DNA from: JABMMZ01 sp964438995
GTDB lineage: Bacteria; Bacteroidota; Bacteroidia; NS11-12g; UBA955
Direction of reading: 5' to 3'
Assembly (NCBI GenBank): GCA_964438995.1
Contig: CAYTMQ010000002.1
Location: 62,001-126,000 of the forward strand
DNA: 64,000 nt
The translations under genes and the position numbers were made by a program. The first letter of the stretch is position 1, and every line of letters begins with the position of its first letter. Below are positions 17,936 to 26,126 of this stretch, piece by piece. The notes under the pieces were generated by a model. The model searched no databases. It saw only the letters and a program-made list of their open reading frames with translations, and had not been told where the DNA came from.

Positions 17936-18697
17936 ATGAGACATTCAATAGTTCTAATTTGTTTGAGCATACTATTTATGAATTTTATGCATGCTCAAAA
18001 TACTTTAAGATGGAACATCCTTTCATTGGGTAAGCAATTCAATACATTTACTATTCCAGGTGCGAAATACAGTCAACTAGATAAAAATAGAAGTCCGACT
18101 TCTGCTGCGGGCTTTATGTTCAAACACACGTTTAAAACAGATAGCAAGTATCCTTATTGGTTAGGACTGCAACTCAGTTATGAATCGGGTAAAATAGGCA
18201 GAGGTTTTGACTACACCATGCGCGATTCTTTTGGCGAAATGCATTACAAGTCGGGTATCTCATTGAAATATTTAAGTTATGGAATAGGAATACATGGAGG
18301 TGTTCAAATTGGCAAACACAACAACATCAATATCAATTTTAATTATTATACACTATCAGCTCAAAGTTATAGGTTGTTTGATGAATTTTACAATGAGACT
18401 TCTCAATCAATTGTTTTGATATCAAATGAACGGGTAAACGATTTAGACGACAACAAAAATTTTGTACAAGCTGGAATAGAATACGAGAGGTATTTAGACA
18501 AGGAGCATCTTCACTCGTTGATACTTTCGTGTTCGAAATCGTTTATGAAACCGATTTATGGTGGTCAGACTGTACTGGTCAACAATCAAACCATAGAAAA
18601 TTACGATTACGAATTGAATTATGGCAATATCAGAATTGGGTATTGCTACAATATTTTTTTTAAGAAGAAAACTAATAGAACAAGTACCAAGGGTTGA
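17936..18697 (+). CDS. Predicted outer-membrane beta-barrel protein, unknown function
   Basis: 253 residues with a signal peptide (IVLICLSILFMNFMHAQ). The rest looks like an eight- to ten-strand barrel: alternating hydrophobic residues in YWLGLQLSYESGKIG, LKYLSYGIGIHGGVQIG, HNNININFNYYTLS, FVQAGIEYERYLD and YGNIRIGYCYNIFF. Residues after the last strand (KKKTNRTSTKG) are basic. No named family is recognised. It is a single-gene unit, with a promoter directly in front and about 1 kb of non-coding DNA behind. Confidence 0.65.
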   Translation: MRHSIVLICLSILFMNFMHAQNTLRWNILSLGKQFNTFTIPGAKYSQLDKNRSPTSAAGFMFKHTFKTDSKYPYWLGLQLSYESGKIGRGFDYTMRDSFGEMHYKSGISLKYLSYGIGIHGGVQIGKHNNININFNYYTLSAQSYRLFDEFYNETSQSIVLISNERVNDLDDNKNFVQAGIEYERYLDKEHLHSLILSCSKSFMKPIYGGQTVLVNNQTIENYDYELNYGNIRIGYCYNIFFKKKTNRTSTKG

Positions 18698-19215
18698 ATC
18701 AAAAGTCATCAACTTAGTTTATTAAAACTGGAAAAGGAGTTAAATTCAACCAACTTGACTTAAAGAGAACCATTCGGGAGTAAAAATGTGGTTTTTGGGG
18801 AATACTTTTACCAAAATTAGGTTAATTAGAAAACAATGTATTTTGTTGAATAAATTGGGTTGTTTTTTGTCTAAAAAAAATTAACAAACACTCGTAAGTC
18901 GCTGACTTATAGATATTTATTTTGTTTAACTTTCTTTTCTGTATTTCATTGAAAATCTGATAATTAAGGAAATTTAATTTCTCAATTTGAGAATGTTTTT
19001 CTACTTTTTGAGAAGACAAAAAAATCTAATACTATAATAAACAATAGGTTACACAAAATCAATGAATATTTAGTCATTTTTTAATCTTGAATCGTTTGGA
19101 ATATTTGAAAAATGCTCTTAATATTGCCTTTGAAAAATTAGGTATAAATACTCAAATGTAAAAACACTTAATTTTTTGGAACTAAAAACAAAACCAGAGA
19201 AATCTGAAAAACACA

Positions 19216-19293
19216 AATGGCGACACTTAATGTACCATTGGCATCCTTTAAGAATGTGAACCACATTCTTATAATGACAGACAAGAATCTGTC
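19216..19293 (+). ncRNA. Possible structured leader: three consecutive hairpins
   Basis: aatgg/ccatt (19216-19220 with 19235-19239), then the perfect nine-pair stem aagaatgtg / cacattctt with AAC loop (19250-19270), then gacaga / tctgtc (19276-19281 with 19288-19293). They lie about 500 bases upstream of the priming transferase on the same strand. This could be a regulatory leader of the EPS gene; alternatively it is part of a small gene. Confidence 0.3.
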
Positions 19294-19474
19294 GTCTTCT
19301 TGTGTTAAGGATTCAAAAGTTAAATTGTTTTTAATTTCTGCCAAAAAATCAACTATTAACGGGGCTTATTCGAGGCCAAATCTTTCCTTAAATCATCAAT
19401 TTTCAGATGCAATTCTGAAAGAAAAACACGTTGTGCGACTCTTTACCGAAAAGGCGCCATTGTGTAGCCACTAA
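19217..19474 (+). CDS. Doubtful 85-codon frame in the EPS leader
   Basis: It starts with ATG (MATLNVPLASFKNVNH) and ends SH-stop, followed in the same frame by 47 further open codons. The coding sense is weak, it overlaps strong hairpins, and no family is recognised. It is listed because it is the only long plus-strand frame in the leader; it might be a pseudogene interrupted by a stop at 19472-19474. Confidence 0.2.
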   Translation: MATLNVPLASFKNVNHILIMTDKNLSSSCVKDSKVKLFLISAKKSTINGAYSRPNLSLNHQFSDAILKEKHVVRLFTEKAPLCSH

Positions 19475-19580
19475 GTGAATTTGGATGAGTTAGAGCGGGC
19501 AATTACAAATGGAAAGATAGATTTACAACACAATATAAAAAATGAGACTGGTACTTTGTACTTGGGATTGGTGACTAAAG

Positions 19581-19681
19581 AAGTTAAAAGTCAAAAGTTA
19601 AAAGTCAAAAAAATAACGAATAACGAATAACAAATAACAAATAACAAATAACAAATAACAAATAACAAACAACGAATAACA
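19581..19681 (+). repeat. Short tandem repeats: 14-mer x2 followed by 7-mer x10
   Basis: aagttaaaagtcaa occurs twice in tandem (19581-19608). Then come ten heptamer units of type aataaca/aataacg (19612-19681), six of them identical. The array ends about 85 bases before the ATG of the priming sugar transferase. Confidence 0.9.
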
Positions 19682-19767
19682 ACTACCAAGAAAACGCAAC
19701 AAAAAGAAACAACAGAAAATCACTAAAAACAAACACTAAACAAAACACCAAACTTTACACAAACGCG

Positions 19768-21186
19768 ATGAAAGAACAACTACGAAGCCTTAATTTTAAC
19801 AATTACATCAGGTACATTAAATTGATCTTGATAATTGGAGATTTATTCTTTTTGAATATCTCTTATTTAGTATCATTTTTTGTGCGCTACGACCACTATG
19901 ATGTATTTTTCACCAGAGATTCACAAATATTCATTTTCATAACGAATATTTTCTGGCTCTACTTGGTGTATCACTTTAATGAATTTACATTTAACCGCAC
20001 TGATGCTATTGAGAAATCGCTTAGCAAAACCATGCGATTGATTCTTTACCTATTCTTGTCTTTGGTTACCTTTTCAGAACTGTTCTATTTCCACAATTTG
20101 AACGGAATGGGATTTGTGACCTTCATTCTAAACTTCATCATTCTTACTTTGATTTACAGAATTGTAACCATTCAATTCTTACGCAAATTGAGAAAATCTG
20201 GCAACAACTTCAGAAATGCTGTTATTGTTGGGTCTGAAGACATAGGGATTGAAATTTACGATGCTTTAACTGCTGACCTTTCTCAAGGATACAAAGTACT
20301 TGGTTACTTTGATGACAGTAGAAGCAACGATGAATTAAAAACAAGCTATTTAGGTCCGATTAAAAACGTTTACGAGTATACATTGACACATAATGTACAC
20401 GAAGTATACGTTGCATTGAGAGACTTCTCTTCAATTGAAATCAGACAACTTATTAATTTCTGCGAAAGAAATTTGATCCGTATCAAATTCATTCCAGATT
20501 ACAAACTCTTTAAAGAGACCAACAATGTATCGATTGACTTTTATGGCAATGTACCAGTTGTTTCTCTTCGTGAAGAGCCGCTTGAAGTGCCATTAAACAG
20601 ATTAAAGAAAAGATTCTTTGATATCTTCTTCTCGATGTTGGTGATATTGTTCATTTTCCCTTGGTTATTCCCTATCTTAATTTTGATGGTGAAACTAAGT
20701 TCTAAAGGACCAATTTTCTTCAAACAAAAGAGAACTGGAGAAGGGAACAAAGAATTCTATTGTTGGAAATTTAGAACCATGCGTGTTAACAGTGAGTCTG
20801 ATTCAAAACAGGCTACTGCAAACGACAACAGAATCACCAGAGTTGGTAAATTCTTAAGAAAAACCAACCTTGACGAAATGCCTCAATTCTTCAATGTATT
20901 GATTGGTAATATGTCTGTTGTTGGTCCGAGACCTCACATGGTAAAACACACCAACGAGTATTCTGAATTGATCGACAATTATTTGGTAAGACACTTTGCT
21001 AGACCGGGCATCACTGGTTGGGCACAAACCAATGGTTTGAGAGGTGAGACCAAAAACGTTGAGAAAATGGCAAAACGTATTGAGTACGACATTTGGTACA
21101 TAGAAAACTGGTCATTCTTATTAGAGCTAAAAATCATCTATTTCACAATTCGCAACATGTTTATAGGTGACAAGAACGCAGTTTAA
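19768..21186 (+). CDS. Undecaprenyl-phosphate sugar phosphotransferase (EPS priming enzyme, WcaJ-like)
   Basis: 472 residues. The first ~150 residues hold four or five membrane helices, followed by a CoA-binding-like Rossmann domain (AVIVGSEDIGIEIYDAL, ~150-260), another membrane segment at ~285-310, and the C-terminal bacterial sugar transferase domain: FKQKRTGEGNKEFYCWKFRTM, KTNLDEMPQFFNVLIGNMSVVG, GPRPHM and RPGITGWAQTNGLRGET. Such enzymes move a sugar-1-phosphate onto undecaprenyl phosphate, the first step of EPS repeat-unit assembly. It is transcribed toward the EPS cluster and separated from it by a terminator. Glucose or galactose is the usual sugar; not decided here. Confidence 0.92.
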   Translation: MKEQLRSLNFNNYIRYIKLILIIGDLFFLNISYLVSFFVRYDHYDVFFTRDSQIFIFITNIFWLYLVYHFNEFTFNRTDAIEKSLSKTMRLILYLFLSLVTFSELFYFHNLNGMGFVTFILNFIILTLIYRIVTIQFLRKLRKSGNNFRNAVIVGSEDIGIEIYDALTADLSQGYKVLGYFDDSRSNDELKTSYLGPIKNVYEYTLTHNVHEVYVALRDFSSIEIRQLINFCERNLIRIKFIPDYKLFKETNNVSIDFYGNVPVVSLREEPLEVPLNRLKKRFFDIFFSMLVILFIFPWLFPILILMVKLSSKGPIFFKQKRTGEGNKEFYCWKFRTMRVNSESDSKQATANDNRITRVGKFLRKTNLDEMPQFFNVLIGNMSVVGPRPHMVKHTNEYSELIDNYLVRHFARPGITGWAQTNGLRGETKNVEKMAKRIEYDIWYIENWSFLLELKIIYFTIRNMFIGDKNAV

Positions 21187-21219
21187 TTTAAAAATCATCA
21201 AACGCATATTAAAAAGAAG

Positions 21220-21246
21220 GCCCCATTAATTGGGGCTTTTTTTTTT
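21220..21246 (+). terminator. Terminator of the priming transferase gene
   Basis: gcccca / tggggc stem (21220-21225, 21231-21236) with a TTAAT loop and ten T. The A-rich left flank may let it act from the other side as well. Confidence 0.85.
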
Positions 21247-21325
21247 GACAAGCTCCGAGCCAGCATTTGATTCTTGAGGACTCGACATGATGCTGGGCAG
21301 GCGTTGAGACCTCCGGTCGGTAGCC

Positions 21326-21340
21326 TCCGCCTGAGGCGGA
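21326..21340. repeat. GC-rich hairpin repeat in the convergent gap
   Basis: tccgcc-TGA-ggcgga is a perfect stem-loop in an unusually GC-rich 110-bp stretch (21250-21360) at the end of the EPS cluster. Related but imperfect tccgcc...ggcgg hairpins occur at about 45315 and 45351 and at 47219. It may help end the minus-strand EPS transcript, for which no T-run terminator is visible. Confidence 0.6.
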
Positions 21341-21377
21341 CAGGCGCAGGCCGCGCCAAAGGGACAAATCTTTTAGT

Positions 21378-22541
21378 TTAAGATTGAAGGAGTTTGGATT
21401 TGATGAATTTCCATTGCTTTTTCATGCGATTGATACGCTCTGAAAATGTGACTGGCTTGATGTAAGCCATGCGCAATGGCATGAATCTTAATGTTAGTGC
21501 TTTATGCATAAACAATGCCTCTGCTTTTAACAATGTATTGCTCTTGCACTCTGAACTCAAATAGTTGCCGTTGTAAGTTCTAAATTGCATGCCTTTAGAA
21601 TCTACTGGTATATCATCAAACAAACAATATTCATTAAATTTAGTGGTGACTTGAACAGCGGTATTTTCGTCGGCATTGACCCTTAAATAATTCCCGTTCT
21701 CAGTTTTTAATGCGACTTTTCCATAACCATGGTACTCTATACTAAAGGCCATGCTCTCTGAGGTTACACCTTTATCAGACCATGTCAGTACGCCACCTTC
21801 CTTATCATCGTATTGCAATACGTTTCCATTCGGAGCTAACAATGCAAACGAATCATTTTTTGCCGATGTAAGCTGTGGGTCTTCTATCTCATCCAATCCA
21901 ATAAATTTATATCCCATATCCAATAAAATTGGAATCAGTTGTTTAACCAATTCATGCGTTTTATTGACTTCTTGAACTGTGTCCATATCAGCTATATGAT
22001 CGTGCATCACCAAAATACCTTTTTTCGGAATGTCAATCTTCTTCAGATAAATGTCGATGGTTTCTTGAACTGTTTTTCCAAGTTTCCAATAATAGCAATC
22101 AATGCCTTCAATATCCCAGTAAACCGGACCAACAAATCTATAACTGGTTCTAAGGTTGGTATTGAGCTCGTGTGCAACTTCAGGCGACCATTTGCCATAC
22201 GGTGCTCTAAAATACGTTAGTTTACCCTTATTGAATTTATGAATCAGTTCATTCGTTCTTATCAATTGGTCTTGCACATTGCCATTGATAGACACATAAT
22301 ATGGCATATCAGGATGTTCGAATGTATGGTTGCCAATAATGTGACCGAGATTATGCAATTCTTCTACAATATCTGGTCGCTCAATTGCAAATTTACCTAC
22401 TACAAAAAATGTAGCTCTAATACCATATTCGTGCAAAAATTTTCCTATTTCTAGTGAATATGGACCAGGTCCATCATCAAATGTCAGGCATAGTGTTTTC
22501 TCAGGTATTTTAATGTCTTTAATATCTTTTAATGCAAACAT
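21378..22541 (-). CDS. Polysaccharide deacetylase fused to a fascin-like beta-trefoil domain
   Basis: 387 residues, no signal peptide visible. NodB domain: LTFDDGPGPYS (Asp pair, ~20), IIGNHTFEHPD (His-x3-His metal site, ~70), YFRAPYGKWSPE, and ILVMHDHIADMD. From about residue 225, a second domain with three-fold repeat character appears (DSFALLAPNGNVLQYD, GKVALKTENGNYLRVN, MQFRTYNGNYLSSE), which resembles fascin/actin-crosslinking trefoils and may bind carbohydrate. The end is basic (RINRMKKQWKFIKSKLLQS). As the last gene of the EPS cluster it probably removes acetyl groups from the polymer or its precursor. Confidence 0.83.
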   Translation of the reverse strand: MFALKDIKDIKIPEKTLCLTFDDGPGPYSLEIGKFLHEYGIRATFFVVGKFAIERPDIVEELHNLGHIIGNHTFEHPDMPYYVSINGNVQDQLIRTNELIHKFNKGKLTYFRAPYGKWSPEVAHELNTNLRTSYRFVGPVYWDIEGIDCYYWKLGKTVQETIDIYLKKIDIPKKGILVMHDHIADMDTVQEVNKTHELVKQLIPILLDMGYKFIGLDEIEDPQLTSAKNDSFALLAPNGNVLQYDDKEGGVLTWSDKGVTSESMAFSIEYHGYGKVALKTENGNYLRVNADENTAVQVTTKFNEYCLFDDIPVDSKGMQFRTYNGNYLSSECKSNTLLKAEALFMHKALTLRFMPLRMAYIKPVTFSERINRMKKQWKFIKSKLLQS

Positions 22542-22554
22542 AACGGAACCTTTA

Positions 22555-23565
22555 TTAAATTATATTGTTAAAAATGTTTAAGTATTCTTGTGCAACTTTC
22601 TCTTTCGAGTGGTTGTTTAAATAATCGATTCTTCCAGGATCATTTAAGTTCTCCTTGTGATCGAACGATTTCAATAGCAAATCGGTCAAAGCCTTTTGGT
22701 CTTTCATTTGAAAAATTTGGCCATACTCACCAGTAGCTTCGGCCAATCCTCCAGCATTAGAAACGATCATGTGACAACCACAAGCCAATCCTTCTAAAGC
22801 CACGATGCCAAAGCCCTCTACATCCAACGACGGCACTATCATGGTGCGATGTCTGTTGAGGTTTCTTGCAAGTTCTTCTCCTTGTTTAAATCCAAGGAAT
22901 TTTATATTGTTTTCTAAGTTCATAGTTCTAACTTTTGTTTTCAATGTTTCATATTCATATCCATCTCCTATTATATTGAGTGTAAATGGTCTATTAAGTT
23001 GACTACATGCATCTATCAGCAATTCACATCCTTTTTGAGACACCAATCTTCCAACAAATGCAAAATCGTAAATACGTTGTTCATCTTCGTAAAGTTTAAA
23101 CACATCATTATCGTAACAGTTGTAAATAACTTTAGAAGGGACTTTTAAAAAATCAGCGACACTTTTGCTAACAGAAATGTTGGCAGTTGCGCGTTTGATT
23201 AAGAAATTTTTAAGTTTGGTTTTCCAATCGTTGCTGTACATCAAATGGAAATCGTTGTGAGAGATGGCCCATTTCTTAAATGGATTAAGGAAGAACAACC
23301 AAGCTCCTTTAAGCGTAATATTGGGCATGTATAGCACATCCGACCAAAAGAACAATTGAATTTGTTTCAGTATTTTCGAAGCATGTACCACCTCAATACC
23401 ATCTAGTGGTCGACTAGGGTCTTGTTGTTGTTCTGTTATGACTTTGACATCATGACCAGCTTTAACAAATTCGCGGACAAGAAATAGCGTATGGTTTTCT
23501 ATCCCGCCAATGCCAGGATAAAAGACCGAAGAATAAACCAATATTTTGATTTTTTTTACGCTCAT
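22555..23565 (-). CDS. Glycosyltransferase family 4
   Basis: 336 residues, GT-B fold. The N-terminal SSVFYPGIGGIENHTLFL is the acceptor-side glycine loop; the C-terminal donor domain has FAFVGRLVSQKGCELLIDA and EGFGIVALEGLACGCHMIVSNAGG with the E-x7-E motif. It acts on the cytoplasmic face, building the EPS repeat unit. Its start overlaps the GT2 gene stop by four bases. Sugar and linkage unknown. Confidence 0.88.
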   Translation of the reverse strand: MSVKKIKILVYSSVFYPGIGGIENHTLFLVREFVKAGHDVKVITEQQQDPSRPLDGIEVVHASKILKQIQLFFWSDVLYMPNITLKGAWLFFLNPFKKWAISHNDFHLMYSNDWKTKLKNFLIKRATANISVSKSVADFLKVPSKVIYNCYDNDVFKLYEDEQRIYDFAFVGRLVSQKGCELLIDACSQLNRPFTLNIIGDGYEYETLKTKVRTMNLENNIKFLGFKQGEELARNLNRHRTMIVPSLDVEGFGIVALEGLACGCHMIVSNAGGLAEATGEYGQIFQMKDQKALTDLLLKSFDHKENLNDPGRIDYLNNHSKEKVAQEYLNIFNNII

Positions 23566-24386
23566 TTTTTCAGCTCTTCTTGTATTTTACAATATATTAA
23601 AGTGTAATAACTCATTTTAAGCATTGCAAATGCAAAGCCTCTCCTACCATCCCTAAATCCACCTAGAAAAATAAAACTTCCCAAAAAGAATATTGGTCCA
23701 ATCCAAATAGACCTTATCAATTTATATTTCAGTTTCTGTTTCCAGGTCCATTGCGATGATATATTTGGGTCGTTAATGGCTTTTAAGTATCTATTGGCTT
23801 CCCAAGAGGCGTATTCAGTATGTTTATTCACATAATGCGCAGCGCCTCTAAAATCTTGGTGGTCAATTTTACTTTTAATTTCTCCTATTTTGCCAGAGAT
23901 AATTGGATGTTCGTGTATTTCCATATCCAACTTACTCCATTGGTCTTCATCAATTTTTTCGTATTCACCAGCCCCAACTTTAAAGAGTGCTAATTTATTA
24001 AGAGGGTAACCACCTTTCAAATTTTTACCCATAAAGTAAATGGTATAGGACAACCAATAGGCAACAAATTCATCTGACTTAAGTGCATTGCTCATATCCT
24101 TTTTAAAGTCGTTTGTCAAGTATTCATCGGCATCAAGAAACAATACCCATTTTGTAGTAGGTGTATGATTTCTCAAATACCAATTGCGTTTTTTAGGGAA
24201 TTTACCATCCCAATTGAATTGGATAAATTCTATCCCATTTGCATCACAGATGTCTTTGGTTTTATCAGTGCTACCCGAATCAATTACGACAATTTTGGCA
24301 GCAAAATCTTTACCAATGGCTTGTAAGCAACCAGGCAGGTTTCTTTCTTCGTTTTTAACAGGTATGGCAATGGTTAAATCTAGCAT
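23562..24386 (-). CDS. Glycosyltransferase family 2 (WaaE/KdtX-like)
   Basis: 274 residues, GT-A fold. TIAIPVKNEERNLPGCLQAI opens the domain; VIDSGSTDKTKDICDANG and WVLFLDADEYLT (DxD) bind the nucleotide-sugar. The NWYLRNHTPTTKW stretch and the later WxxNRYLKA region resemble the LPS core beta-1,4-glucosyltransferase WaaE subgroup. A C-terminal hydrophobic segment (IWIGPIFFLGSFIFLGG) can anchor it to the membrane. It starts one base inside the acetyltransferase stop (TAATG). Confidence 0.88.
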   Translation of the reverse strand: MLDLTIAIPVKNEERNLPGCLQAIGKDFAAKIVVIDSGSTDKTKDICDANGIEFIQFNWDGKFPKKRNWYLRNHTPTTKWVLFLDADEYLTNDFKKDMSNALKSDEFVAYWLSYTIYFMGKNLKGGYPLNKLALFKVGAGEYEKIDEDQWSKLDMEIHEHPIISGKIGEIKSKIDHQDFRGAAHYVNKHTEYASWEANRYLKAINDPNISSQWTWKQKLKYKLIRSIWIGPIFFLGSFIFLGGFRDGRRGFAFAMLKMSYYTLIYCKIQEELKK

Positions 24387-24931
24387 TAATTAAATTTTTT
24401 TCTAGGTTTTAATGGTACACATGGATTTCCGGCACATACCATCCAATCGGGCATGTGTTTATTCACAACAGAGCGTGCTCCAACAACGCAACCGTCTCCA
24501 ATTTTTATTCCTGGGTGAATAAATGCTTCAGTAGCTACCCAAGCTCTATCTCCAACAGTGATAGGTTTGGTTATAAGAATGAAACCTTCGGTATTATAAT
24601 CATGGGTGCCAGCACACAAATGAGCGCCTTGAGAAATTACAGCCCATTCACCAATGGTTATGATGTCTTGAGAGTACAAAGTAGCACCATTGGCAATGCC
24701 GCAACCTTCTTTTAATACAAGGTTCCAAGGTGCCCAAATATTGACTTTAGGATACACATGAACACCTTTGCCAATTTTTGCCCCAAAGCATTTCAAAACG
24801 AATGCTCTCCAAGCGTGAAAAGGTTTTGGTGTATATCTAAAAAACAAGGTATTCACAATACCCCAAATCACTCTAGCAATTCTATTACTCAAAGAAAATG
24901 ATGGTCCTACGTGTGTATTCTGATTATGCAT
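24386..24931 (-). CDS. Putative EPS acetyltransferase, WcaF type (left-handed beta-helix)
   Basis: 181 residues. Hexapeptide repeats run from ~50 to 170 (VHVYPKVNIWAPWNLVL, GCGIANGATLYSQDIITIG, ICAGTHDY-like LCAGTHDYNTEGF, ITVGDRAWVATEAFIHPGIKIGDGCVVGARSVV). The N-terminal WGIVNTLFFRYTPKPFHAWRAFVLKCFGAKIG is the WcaF/colanic-acid acetyltransferase signature. It transfers acetyl from acetyl-CoA to an EPS sugar. It overlaps the upstream glycosyltransferase by eight bases. Confidence 0.88.
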   Translation of the reverse strand: MHNQNTHVGPSFSLSNRIARVIWGIVNTLFFRYTPKPFHAWRAFVLKCFGAKIGKGVHVYPKVNIWAPWNLVLKEGCGIANGATLYSQDIITIGEWAVISQGAHLCAGTHDYNTEGFILITKPITVGDRAWVATEAFIHPGIKIGDGCVVGARSVVNKHMPDWMVCAGNPCVPLKPRKKFN

Positions 24932-26123
24932 GCTTCAAGTTTGTTTGTAATACGTTGTATAAATTTATAGCTGCTTGCTCAATTGTAAAATACTTCTGAT
25001 AAGTAGTTACTGCGTTTTTAGACATCAATACCCTTTCTGATGCTGTAGTATCTCTCCATTTTTTTAAATTTAAATTGACCCCTTGCTCATCATCTTCATC
25101 GACAATGCCAGCATAATTATCATGTATTTCTCTCCAGATGTTTACTTTATTACTTATCAATGTTGGTTTGCCACAAGCCAAAGCTTCAACTACAGCTATC
25201 CCAAAATTTTCTTGATGACTTGGTAAAGCGAAAACTTCACAAGTATGGAAAGCACCCCATTTCAAATCACCTTGCAACATCCCAACACAATGAACATTCG
25301 ATTTGAGGAAGTTCGAACCATCGATGATGGATTGTAAAGTTTGACCATACTCAGAATCCATACCTGGACCAGCAATTACCAAGGCTGGAATATTGGAGGT
25401 ATAATCCTTATAAGTCTCTTCGAATGCCTTAATCAACAAATCAACGCCTTTCTTTTCATGAATTCTACTTAAAAAGAGTATCATGGATTTGTTTAACAAA
25501 GACGGAAATTGATTGGTGAATTTTTTAGATAAATTATCGTTGTAAGGCACAGGTGCATTGATACCATATCCGATATTGAAAACAGCTTTTGGGTGATAAT
25601 TGTTAAACGTTTGTGACGCCAACTCCAATTCTTCTTTACACGTAAACAATATCCCATCAGCTTTATTGATAACATGTTTTTCAATAAAATACCAAAACAA
25701 ACTGTTTCGAATGGCTTTGATTTTTCTTCCGGGAGCCTTTTGAAAATATGGGTCTAACATACCATGAGGCATCACATACATTCTCGGGCAAGGTTTGTTT
25801 TTTGATTTTAATGCCGCAACCGCTTTAGCAACTGCATGGCTGTGGTATTGCCAAATACCATGAACAATTACAACATCGTAATTAGACAAATGTTGCATCA
25901 ACCAAGGCAACAAATTAGAGCTCTTAGCCCAAGGACCAATAGCTGGTCCGATAGCAAAGACTTTAAAACTATCTTTACCAATAAAAGTTTCATCGGGAGC
26001 ATCAAGACAAAGCACGTCAGATTCTACACCATACTTTTTAAGTTCAGGAATAGAATTTCTGATACCTTCACAGGGTCCGCCTTTTACAGGATTCATGCTA
26101 TTGATGACACGGAGTACTTTCAT
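24924..26123 (-). CDS. Glycosyltransferase family 4
   Basis: 399 residues. RVINSMNPVKGGPCEGIRNSI at the start is the loop of the WcaI-like subgroup that often precedes WcaF, as here. Donor domain: ILFLSRIHEKKGVDLLIKAFEET, PALVIAGPGMDSEYG and HQENFGIAVVEALACGKPTLIS (E-x7-E). It adds one sugar to the lipid-linked EPS unit. The gene lies three bases after asnB and overlaps the acetyltransferase. Confidence 0.88.
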   Translation of the reverse strand: MKVLRVINSMNPVKGGPCEGIRNSIPELKKYGVESDVLCLDAPDETFIGKDSFKVFAIGPAIGPWAKSSNLLPWLMQHLSNYDVVIVHGIWQYHSHAVAKAVAALKSKNKPCPRMYVMPHGMLDPYFQKAPGRKIKAIRNSLFWYFIEKHVINKADGILFTCKEELELASQTFNNYHPKAVFNIGYGINAPVPYNDNLSKKFTNQFPSLLNKSMILFLSRIHEKKGVDLLIKAFEETYKDYTSNIPALVIAGPGMDSEYGQTLQSIIDGSNFLKSNVHCVGMLQGDLKWGAFHTCEVFALPSHQENFGIAVVEALACGKPTLISNKVNIWREIHDNYAGIVDEDDEQGVNLNLKKWRDTTASERVLMSKNAVTTYQKYFTIEQAAINLYNVLQTNLKHA

Positions 26124-26126
26124 GTT

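Larger units (their letters stand above)
18698..19767 (+). other. About 1.07 kb mostly non-coding leader before the EPS priming transferase
   Basis: Very AT-rich in 18700-19200 with no gene seen. A chain of hairpins lies at 19216-19293 and the stretch 19578-19690 is tandem repeats. An 85-codon frame (19217-19474) begins with ATG and stops; the same frame continues after the stop for 47 codons (DELERAITNGKIDLQ...TLYLGLVTKE) until the repeats. Neither half matches a family I know. It may be a decayed gene or simply a structured leader. Confidence 0.4.

Noticed and set aside
19612..19681. Heptamer array as an origin of replication (iteron-like)
   Set aside because: Units are too short and simple, no DnaA boxes or replication genes nearby.
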